From contig CM040742.1 in NCBI GenBank assembly GCA_022829145.1, positions 6,631,538 to 6,695,537 on the forward strand: DNA of 64,000 nt. Direction: 5' to 3'. The translations under genes and the position numbers were made by a program. The notes under the pieces are model-generated. The model made no database searches. It was not told the DNA's origin and saw only the letters and a list, made by a program, of their open reading frames with translations. Position 1 is the first letter of the stretch. The number at the start of each line of letters is the position of its first letter. This DNA comes from Albula goreensis. Lineage: Eukaryota; Chordata; Actinopteri; Albuliformes; Albulidae. Shown piece by piece: positions 38,290 through 50,200 of this stretch.

Positions 38290-41200
38290 TCCCTTCTTCA
38301 GCCAGACAGAGTGCTGTACCTCGTCTGCGGTGAAAAGAAAATCCGCTCTCCACTGTCTCATCTATACTTCTGTCGTTATTGCAGTGAACTACGCTCGCTA
38401 GAATGCGTTTCTCACGAAGTAAGATGTATTTTCACTTCATGTATCTTAGTATAAGCATGTCTGACAAGATGTTGTTTTGTTACCTAACCAAAGCATCATC
38501 TGCGTAATGTAAATAACGTTAGCTGTAGTCAAATGAGCGACAACCCTGACTAATATTTGGACCATATTTTTGATGACGTAAGTCAAATCATGTAGCATTT
38601 ACATGTAACAAACACAATTGGCCTTGCGTAGTAAAGTGCACATTATTGATAACGTAGCTACATTAGGACGGGTTCATCTGTTCTACCCACTTAAAATGAA
38701 AAGCAAGTTAAAGCACCTGTCTCCTGTATTGACATCTATTTTGATAAAAAAAAAAGATACCGGTCGATACGGTAGATAAGGTGCATTCGCTCCTGGAGCA
38801 CTGTTCTATTTTCTTTAATTTTTTTAACTGTAAAATTAACCGTACTGCAATGGTTAAACCGCCTCCGTTTTTGATTTTTATTTAGTTAACCGTAAATCTG
38901 TCCAGTTGGTTTAAATTTTGATGATCACAAGAAACATTCAATCTTCAGTATTTTGATTATACGTGTTTTAACATCAGTAACAAAAGGAATATTAACTCTA
39001 AAATTATCTAAGAACAAAACGATTGAACATTAACCCACATTCACACAACATGTGATGAAAACCCAGTCATTCAGACAAACATTTAGTTATATAGTTATAA
39101 ATAATCATTGCTAGTTCAGTAGCCATAACTAGCCATCACTGTGCAAAATACAGGGTAGATAATTGTATGAACTACTCTGATTGAAAAGTGGTTGCCATTG
39201 CAGGTAGGTTGTAGGAATAGATGTTGGCCCTGATGGTATTTGAGCTGTTAGCAGCATGTGCGGATTGTACCTACACTGAAGGTAGGAGAGGCAGAGAGTA
39301 GCCTAGTTAGTTGGTAGCGAATTGTAGCAATTGTAGATGGTGCTAATGACAGGAGGTAGATGCTGATGGCAGCTGGATATGTGGGGGGCATTGATGTGGT
39401 AGGGCACTGGCTGTATACACTTAAAGAGTGGTTGTAAGCGCTGGTGGCAGGTGCAAAAGGAGACCGTTAAAAGTGAGGTAACTCGCGAGGTATGCTAAAG
39501 GAGAGGTGGTAGATGCTAGTGGATCAGTGGTAGACTGGTGGCAGGCACGGATAGCTGTCCTGTTCACAGAACTTAAGGGGTTATTCTTCCCCTCTGCTTC
39601 CTCGTCCTCTCGGTAGAGGAATGAGGTGGTACCAAATATGGCATCCCTCACACACACCACCCAGGGAATATCCTACTCTAAATCTTTCTGCCCACACTAC
39701 ACAGAGCTACTGATTAACTTGGTTGTCTGAGGAATTTATTCTGTGTTCTTTCAGTTTTATCTTATTTTTCTTGCTTGGTTCCTCTCTGTGGCCTTCTCAT
39801 TGTTATTTTTTATGACATAATGGATGAGAAGAGTTCTGAAATGTCCTGTGGGGTTGCTTAAAATGTTACCAGAGGGTTACACAGCGGTGTTGTGGAGGTG
39901 CTGTCTGGCGGTGAGGTCCCTGGAGAAAGAGCAGTTGCAGGGATCAACCTCCTGCTTTTAGTGGCCTTAGAATTGAAGGGGTTAATGTAGCACCTCATGA
40001 ACTCAGTGTATGGGGAAATGGCAACTTCTCATAGCGCCTTAGGTAATAAGACCCCAGGAAGTACCACCCTGATACAACATAAGGACTGTTGCGCAGTGTC
40101 AGGTTCCCAGCTTTGCAAATTGCATTTTTGAAGGAGCAAAGACATGACCACATCCAGGGGTCAAAGGATGTGGGAGCGAAGTGGAGGGAAGCAAAGCAAC
40201 ACAACCCTCTCTTCAGTTGCGTTCTCCACCACCTCTAATGTTATATACTGCATCGAAAGTAAGGAGCCGCAGCCTCTACTTAGAGGCTAATTTTAAGAAA
40301 TACTCTCTGAACCAACCAGGCAAAGAGCTCAAAATATCTGATATAGACAGATCAGAAATGAATGAGATTGGAAAATACCAGATGACTGGAAATAAGGTAG
40401 TATGGCCAGCTCGATACCTGCTCGACAGCCAGGACCATCAAACTATAATAAAGGGCTCCATCTGTAATTTCACTTGGACCAACATGTTATAAAGAAAGCT
40501 GAAGCACTCGAACTCATAACAAAATACACATTTAATAATAAGGGGCCCCTTGTTCATTAAAAGTGTCTTTTGCTCTGAGCTTTGAGTGTCCCGGCTTCCC
40601 TTATTTCGAGAGGGGTGCGTAAAGTTATCTGGGCAAGGACTGCTTTATTATGGTAGCATGACCTGTTGCTTTAACTTGCATCTCATGTAAGTACTGGGAA
40701 AATGACTATGGACAAACTAGAATTAACCCTTGAAAATAATACAAATCTTAAGCCGTAGGTACCATGCCTTTTGCAGGGGGAGGCAATGCCTAACCAACCT
40801 CCTGGACTTTTCTAAGGAAGTCATAGTCTGTTTTAACTTGAAGCAGATTTATGATATTTTCTGTTTGGTCTTCCAAAAAGTATTTGACATAGTACCACAT
40901 GAGAGGCTCCTAGTCAAAATTAAATACAGAAGTTATTGTAGGGTGGGCTCAAAATTGGTTGCATGGAGTAGAGTAAATGTAGGAGGAATCATATCTGAGT
41001 ATAGTCCAACTTTCTTAACATTGATGTCATGGCATATAAAACAGTGTTGTAGTTTGGCAATGCTATATATAACAGAGATGCTCTTCTTGCACATTGTGTG
41101 GGTTCTCTGCATTTTAAATTGTATGTTCTTTTCACAAATGTGTACACTCCACATTTAACCCAATCAGTTCCTACCTCTAATTTTACGTCCCATTTGGCGT

Positions 41201-44200
41201 TTTGGTTATCGTGTCCGTCTCCTGTGATAGATGACTGTGACGGGATTTGTAATGAGTTTCCCTTCCTCGCATTTCAGGTGGACTCTCACTACTGCCCAAG
41301 CTGTTTGGAAAATATGCCTTCTGCTGAGGCCAAGCTTAAGAAGAACAGGTGGGGAAAACTGTTTTAGTGTTTCAATATAAATATAGTACATGCAATTAGA
41401 TTATCCAGGATAGCATGCGACACTGAAGTATTTGTGGATGGACAATTAGGCTTTATCTATGTGTTAAGAGAAATTTAAAGCAATACTCCCAAGATTTAGA
41501 GAAACCTTCTAGTAGCGCTTAAAATTCTGTCGGTTCTCTCCAGAGAAATCATCTTAACAATTCACATGGCTACAGTTAGAGCCTTTTAAAATACATGAAA
41601 GTCTGTGGGGTACCTCAAGGAAATGAAACCCGCTCCAATCAAAAGAGAAATCCTCCAGCGAGGCAACAAGATCTAACAGTTAGCCATTCTGCAGTCTTGG
41701 GTTCTGAAGCTCCAGAAGTGTTTAGCATAAAATTGACATTATTTACTATTTTAGTCACTAGCCAGCTACATGCACAAAATACTGTGCTCGGGAGCTTGGT
41801 ATTCTTTCAGTCAGGGCAGAACGTGAGAGTGATGAGGAACATTTTTAGTCAGCAGGCATAAGCCATAGTGTTATGGAACTTGTGCAGTTTGAGGGTGGTT
41901 AACATTTTCAAAACTTTTAAACTCAAGACCAAAAGACTTCAACTAATTAGCTCTTGTGTTCTTGCTGTAAGATCTCACCTTTGATTGGAGCTTGTTTGTG
42001 CTCAGGAAATACCGCACAGACTTTCTTTCATTTTGATAAGTTCTATCTGTCATCTGTTGGAATGGTAAGAGGATTTTTCCTGAATTCTGAATTACAATGG
42101 TACCAAAAAGACCTTAATTGCCAAAGTTTTGGATGAATCCCTTCAATGTGCAATCAGCACACAAGTACACTGACTCTCTGGTGAATGTGGTCTCTCTGCC
42201 CTAGGTGTGCCAACTGCTTTGACTGCCCATGTTGTATGCACACTTTGTCCACTCGTGCTACCAACATCCCCGCCCCCCTTCCCGATGACCCAGCTAAGAC
42301 CACCATGAAGAAGGCCTACTACCTGGCCTGCGGCTTCTGCCGCTGGACGTCACGCGATGTTGGCATGGCCGACAAGTCTGTCGGTGGGTGCATAGGCCAC
42401 CTACGTGGAATTTCAATGGGGAAAAAATGAGTATTGGCTAAAATGGTTTTACCATGTCAGTTTCCTCTTTTGATGTATTGTAAAGGTACCAGAACCACAA
42501 AAGGAGATATTTAATTCTCTGCTTCCTCTGTTTCAGCCAGTGGAGGATGGCAGGAGCCAGAGAATCCTCACACTCAGAGGGTGGGTACAGATTGCTGCTT
42601 TTCAAACACGTATTTCAGTTTTCCAAAATGGTCAGCTGTGCCCACATACTTCAGTCAGGATGGCAAAGCCACGTTGAGTGAAAATGACCAAAGCCTAAAA
42701 ATAATAGATAAAATGTTTTTCTGTTATTTTGGATTCATTCCTTTGAATACGTTTCAAATTTTCATAAACACAATTTAAAACTCTGATGGAGAAAAGTGAG
42801 CATTAATCAAAACTCTGCCCTCGACATGAAGACTGTGTATTCATCATGTGAACATTCAAAGACTTTATATAGTCCTGTCAATATTCCCTGACTGATTTAC
42901 TTAGTCAAATACAAAAAAAAAAAAAACATTCAAGGTGCAACTATGAAATGGTGTTTGCTGCTATCTCATCTAAGGTGTTTATAAAGAATCCCTACTTTGT
43001 CAACAACATTTCATATGAATTCATTTGGTGGCATCCAACAATGGTTGTCTGTTTTGATTCTTCAGATCAACAAGCTGATAGAGTATTACCAACAGCTGGC
43101 GCAACGTGAAAAACTGGAGCGGGACAGGAAGAAGCTGGCCCGTCGCCGTCCCTACATGCCTCTCGCTTTCTCGGTACGTGCCTCTTGTTGCGAAAGACAA
43201 AGACCAATCACGTATAATATATATATCTCTCAATAGATTAACGTAATAAAATTAAATACACAGAGTATGAACAATTAATGCACATCCAGTGTCAAAAGAG
43301 AGATTTTATCGCTGTGTTTTTCCTGTGTTATTCATCTTGGGGATTACTGACTAGTATTGTCCAAATGTATCACATGTCAAACAGCCAATGCAGGTAAATG
43401 TTCTTTGTCATCGGTTAATCTTGCAAGAGCACCAACTGCCACTTGTTTGCATCTGCTCGATAAATGTTCTCATTTTGTTGTTTTGGTCCTTGAAATAAGA
43501 CCGCAAGAAGTCTACAGGCTCTTTGGTAACAGTCTAAACTCTTTGTGCAAAAATAAGACAGTGTTATATAGAATAGTGAGTCCATAATTTGTTACCTGTG
43601 TCAGTGTAGAATAATTTGTGCATCATTTGTTACCTGTGTCAGGTGAAATAAGACAGTGTTATATAAAATAATTAGTGGATCACTTGTTACCTGTGTCAGG
43701 GCATAACTGGCTCTTGGCTCAGCCATAGGACTGTCACATTCTGTGTGTGAAACCAGTGCCCCTCAACACACTTCATTTTGACCATTGCACCGTGAGCTTG
43801 GAGCATTAAATTAGAGCCGTCAGTGTCAAAAACAGTGCATTACTACAGAGCCGAAATGTGTTTTGCTGGGTATGAAATTTTGTAGTGTGCCACTTGCCTT
43901 ACTGTTGTCACAGTGCTAAAAATGTTTTGCTCTCTTTCTACTCCCTTTGTTCTATTAAACAGTTACAAGCCTTACTCTATGCTCTTAACACAATGACTGC
44001 AACCAGCTTTTGGAGAAGTTTACTTTCTAAGTCAAAATTTAATTTATCCATTTAAATTAAATCAGGGCTGTCCTGAAGAGCCATCTAGAAGGGGGTTTCC
44101 CATTCTCTTTCAGGAAGCACCTTTTTTAGACCGTGGCAGTGAGTTTAATAAGCCTGTTTTTCAGTAGTGATTTGAATCAGGCGCTGGAGTGATTGTTTTG

Positions 44201-47200
44201 AATGTGAAATGTCCTGGAGAGTAGATCTCCAGGACCAAACATGGGCAGCCCTGAATTAAAATAATACATTCATTTCTCAGTCAATTACTTAAATTCATTT
44301 AACGTGTATTATCTTGATAACATAACACGTTTATGGCAGCCCATATTAAAGCAGCTGATCTCTGATGAATCCTCAGTTTCATAGCCTTGTTTATCAGGTT
44401 CCTAGCAATGAGGCTAACGTCTCACTCTGATGAAGGACAAAGATGCCCAGCTTTGGTAATGTAAAATAAAAACACTGAAGCACAACAGAAAATAAGGGCA
44501 TATATCCAGAACAATGGCATTCCTGGGCTAGATAGCAAAGCACCATTCAGATATTCAGGAATAAATAAAATGATTCATATAAATGAGCAGGTTTTACAAA
44601 GTCCAGAAGCATTAAGCTTTCAGAACTGTTTTATATTACAGAAAGTTACCATGTATATCCGCTGACACTCAGTTATATTGCTTGTTACAGTCTATTGCTT
44701 GTTCTTTAACCTTTGCACGATGTCTCTCAAAAGATATTGCATCTCTCAAATTCTCAGAGGTGAAGAATTCTGTCATAGCATCTGCCAATCACGTTAAATG
44801 ATATGGTTAGGGTCTATCCTGCTTTTTGTAGCAACCTGCACACCTCATTTGTTAGGGTTGATTTCTGTTGCCCTTTTGCTTCACTAAAAGTTTTTGCTTC
44901 TAAATGTTTGCTTAACCACTTTTGTTACACCTTGCTGATCACCTCTCCTTTTTTCTTTGGTAATGCACGCTGCTATTTTGGTTTTGTATCCCCAGCAACA
45001 CACTATTCATGTTGTGGTGAGTTATTTTTTTTTTTCTATCTCGATAATCGTCAACAGAATTTTTCAGTGAATTTTACTCTCTCTGTTTCTTTTAAATGGC
45101 AGCTATCCATGTCTTACCCTGTAGGCCTTGCCTCACAGATCACATTTCTCCCTGCACGATAATACTCAAATGTCACAGACAGAGGGGTCCATTTTGTAAT
45201 GCCTGTAAATACATTTTGTAGCCTTGAAAAAAAAAAAAAAAAACATTAGGGACTAAAGTTTCACATTCCTGTCTTTGTCAACAAACTGGAAGTCTGCTTA
45301 GTTTTATCTCTAACAAACACTGCTATAAACAATGCTTGTATTTAAGAGAGTCCAAATTGTTGGTGCTTTAAATTAAATCTTGTTTCTTGACTGTGTTAGA
45401 GAAATGTTTTGTTGGACTGAGAGTATACCACCTCTAAGCATTGTAAGAGGGTGGGAGACGTCCCATTCCAAGGACGACTTCACTTTCCCTCTCAGATAAA
45501 CAAGATGGTGACCAGTGGCTTATTACCAGACCCTGGTCTGGACTGCAGTGATGTGGCCCATGGTCTGGTTCTGATTGCTGACTATGCCAAATCCAACTGG
45601 ACTGCTGCCCCATGAGCTTCTCTGTCACAATGAAGTGTGCGGATCAGATGTTGGACTGCGGAGCGAGCAGACACATGTTTTTCTGCGCACATGTTTATCC
45701 ATAATTGACAGAGATGGTTTTCATAATGAAATGGACCCATGGATACAAACGAACATCCTGTTTAGGAGAGAATGAAAAATATTGGGTAAACATTGGTTGC
45801 ACAAGTTTGCATGTGTTGGTAATTAAATTATTACCGTTGAAGGAAAAGTACGGCCTTGGCACCAGGCTTCAGCGGCAGAGGTCTGGAGCGCCAATCACAA
45901 GTCTGGCTGGACTTTCGTAAGTACAGACTACCTTCTATCCTCTTTTGTTAAGAGAGATTTATTCCAGTTTTCTGGTTGCTTTTATCACATTGTTTATCAA
46001 CCTCTTTTCAGGGAAGAAATCTTACATTCAGCTGCTACAGTTGATTCATTTATATAGATTATGCTACAACTCTCCAGCACCGATTTCAGATTTAATATTC
46101 TGTATTATTTATTATTTGTGTCTAAAAAGGCATATTGTGATGATCTTACAGGTAATTTGACTGCCAGTGCTTATGCATGATTACTAATTCCCTCACAAGG
46201 TAGACACCAGGACCTGTTAAAGACTAATCACTAATGCTCCACCAACATGGTACTTACTTTTTACAAATAAGGTGGTAAAAAAACATAAGCAGGTCCAAAA
46301 TTTCACTTGCAAATTCAGACCGAGACTGGCATTTGTACTCCAAAGAACTTTCACTCCTAAAAAGAGCAAATAAGCAGTACAGAAATCTCCTGTGTAAAAA
46401 AGGGGGAAGTGAAATAAACATTGGTAAAAACAGTTAGGCCATGAAAGTATAAATACATAAAAACAAATAAGCAACAAGCTTCCACCTGCCAAGCTTGCAG
46501 TGCTCTAGCCCACAGTTCATTTTTGTTGATATTTATATTCATAAGCCATGTGTTCAGATGTTGTAAAATATATTGAAAATAGGCACACCCTGTAGGCTAC
46601 CATAAAATTATAATACAGTTATGTCATTATAAATATAACCTATAAATTAAGTAATTCATTGAGTTGAATCCATGAGTATTAACTCTTTCCTTTCGGTCAT
46701 TTAAAATATTTTTCAAACTCGTAATTCCTTTATTATTATTTATTGATTACCAGAGGGATATGTCATGCAGCAAGCTAACTGTTTGTAAATAAGCAAATAC
46801 CAAAAATGATTAAAAACAAACATGTTGACGAAGAGACGGATCCAATTTTCGTAGTTAAAGACAGGCAAGTTTAATTACACAGCCAACTGTAGGAACACAA
46901 GCAGGGAGCAAAATGATCACCGATTACAAAGATCTACATTTATACAACTTGAGGGAGATGCATTTGCATGTGATAGCCAGGTAACCCCAGGAAGTGAGGC
47001 CCATATATGGTAATAGGGAACCTTGTGTTACCCAGGCGGCAAGTAGTAGGTCATTGTCAAGATGCGCATTTGGCTCTGGTCGGATGTTGCGGCCTCCCTT
47101 TACAATTCTAACACACACCGTGCCTCTCGCCAGAACTGTGTCCTAACACTAATTTTGAGTTTTATGAAGCGAGATGACTTTGTTTAATCAAACATCAAAA

Positions 47201-50200
47201 TCAGTTGTGGCTTAATCAATGTCACAACTACAGTTAACAAGTGAAATCAAGTTAGCTTCTCTCTTAAATTAGGTAGGTGTTTGTTCACAAAAAAGGGGGC
47301 TGGTCCAGTGGGTAGGTCCAACAGAATGAGGGGAAAAATGGAGTAGAGCAGGGTGGCTTACTGCAGCTCTGAAGAGCAGTCCGTCAGCATGCAGGACTTT
47401 CAGGAATACAAATAAATGTAGTATTAGTAAAAATAAACTTAATTAATAGCCACAGGGATTTGTCCATGAAACCATCAGGGAAATGCTCTCTAATGGATTT
47501 TGACAAACCATAAATATTCTCACAGTTTGCAGATTATCTGATCATACAGGCATTGGGTTTGGCAGGACTTTGTAGGAAATGTGATGTCATCTTCCCAGAG
47601 GTCTGATTGGCCAAGAAACTGTGTTTATGTATGTATGGAGGGTCTGGCTTCGACTTAAACCCCTCCAGAGCAGGTTATGTGTGCAGTGCATGTTGCTATA
47701 GAGATTAAGCCAGTTCAAAAGAGAGCCACATTTAGGATGCGAGTAACCCTGAGTTAAACTAACGTAGGCCAAGAATCCTGCTTCGTAGCGCAAGCCACAG
47801 GTTCAGCCGCTGTCGCTAGCAACAGAGTGGGCCATGATGGGATTTAGCTGGCATGGGTTTTTGTTCTTGTTCTTGCAGAGGGCTGGTTGTCTTTCCCCGA
47901 TGTACCAGCTGCCCGTAGCACCATGCTGTACTGTGCAGAGTATTCTGCTGTGGTGAGGAGTGTGGCCAGGGCTGTCTCAGGTCCCCCCACCCTGCTTTGG
48001 GTTATAACCTCACTGATGGCCCCCACTGTGCTTCCTCCATGTTGTCCCATAGGAGATGCATTACCTCCTGTATCTGGCTTTTCATGGTGGCCACATGTTC
48101 AGCCAGACTTTTTGTGAGGGAATGGTTCCTCCCATGCTAACTGGGCCAAGTTCACTTATGGGTTTACAGACCAAAAAAAAAGGCAGCAAAACTAAAAGTT
48201 ATCAGAGAACACATTCACTTACTGTCCTGGCCTATACGCTGTTTGCCGGTGACTGACTGCATTCTGCACTGGTGTGACGTTGTCTCGGGCAAACAGTGCG
48301 TATCAAATGATCAGTGACAGTATCAAATGACAGTCCTATGCTATTTAATCCAAGTGGGCAGGCACCAACGGATTGGCTGCTTGTAATTCAGAGGAAGAAT
48401 GGGCTGGGCAAAATATTCAGGCATCATAAACTGTGGTATAGTAATTTGATGTCAGATGCGCCAGAATGAGTACATCAGAAAAAAAACAACCCCGCTGGGG
48501 TTTTTAGGCACGACAGTGTCACGGGTGTATGAAGATAGGTCACCACCCGAAAAAGCATGCAGCCAATGGCAATCCCGTTGAGAGAAACAGACCATTGATA
48601 GAAGTGGCTGACACAGAGCATAATAAACTGGCTACAGTCACTCAACTATCAGATGAGTGTATGATGTATAAAGAATACACAAGTCTTAGTACATTTTCAC
48701 GGGTTAGAAATCTCATCCAAAGACCTACCTGTGTTTGTTTTGCAGGAACATTACACTACAGAGCTGATGTATTTTGCCATTTTATGTGGTATAGGGATTC
48801 CCCTGTTAGACCTTTGCTTAGTACAGAATTTGCTTGTGAATCTGCTTCCCCATGAGAGAGCCACACATGTAATTTTATTTAATGCCTCTCAGCCACTCAA
48901 GATTCCATTTTGTCCCCAGCTCACCATGGTTATATTTGAACACTTTGATTTTGGTAGCTTTACAGATGTTGTATGCATAAAATGTATATTTGTTACTGTA
49001 ATTTAAGTGAAGTGATGCGAGTTAAAATCCTAATGATTCAAATACGTATCTTAAAAAAGGCTAAAGTGAGGTTTACAGAATGAATGTCAGTGAACGTGGT
49101 TAAAGGGATGCTCATGGCCTTCTCCTGACAGACTAAAGGAAGGGGAGGACCAGAAGGAGATTAAGTGTGAGCCAGCGCAGGCGTTGGATGAGGTAGAACC
49201 CCTTGCCGAGGACTTCTACACTCGACCTGTCAATCTGCCTGAAGGTAACGCCCATGCTTACCGACAAGGATCATTCATAATCTCTCTGAGATTATCCGGA
49301 TGGGGTGGGAGGTTAAAGGGAGGAGGTAGGGTTGAGGAGCACTGGCAGGTGAGGGTGTTGGTCTTTTGTAAGTATTTGGGGGTGGGTGGAGGTACAGTTT
49401 TAAATCGTGTTGAGAATGTTTGAATCTTCAATACAAACAAATACATCTCTAAGAACCCCACTGCCTAGCCAAAAAAAAAAAAACTACTCCTTTAATGTAA
49501 CTGGGATCTTACAGGAGCACAGGTCCCCTGAGGCCACGGCACAAAGTGGCCACAGTATAAGAGGAATGCCAGGAACTTCGGGACAGCTTTGTCAATGGAG
49601 TCACAGAGAGGAGCGCAGAGGGTCAGAGGAGACTTTTTGACAGAGATCCCATTGTGCCTTGCAGTTACTACCTTGCATCAGCGCCTGCTGCAGCCCGACT
49701 TCCAGCCGGCCGGAGCGTCGCAGCTGCACCCCAAACACAAGCATCTCCTGATCAAGCGCTCGCTGCGCTGCAGGGTCCGTGTCCCGCTCTCCGCCCGTGA
49801 AAGTAGAGCATTCTTCACCCCAGCCCTCAGATCCTTCCCCATCTGAGGGAGAGTAAAACGGTTACACAACATGGCCATTTATCCTCTAAAGGTTAACTGT
49901 AATTGATCTTATCAATGTGCTGATGACCCCTGATTTTAGTTAAGTTCATCCCACGACAAAAGAGAATGAGAGAGACTGGGGGTGGTGTATGCACATATAG
50001 AACTGTAGAACTGCAGTGATGTAGAGAGATAATTTGTCTCTTTCTTTGCTCGCTGAATCTGGAATGACTCATCATTAGGTATATGTAACAATATTATACC
50101 CGCTTAATAAATGTAAATGAATATGCAAGTTTTTTTACCGTATTTCTAGAAATGTGAACACAACCTGAGCAAGCCGGAATTCAACCCAACGTCGATAAAG

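Noticed and set aside
44803..45162. 119-codon hydrophobic frame in dctn4 intron 5
   Set aside because: Phe/Leu/Cys-rich as expected from T-rich DNA. No homology recognised, and it sits inside an intron next to a poly(A) run.
47800..48120. GC-richer stretch in dctn4 intron 6 as a nested gene
   Set aside because: Sense and antisense frames are equal in length and neither matches a family or has a start context.
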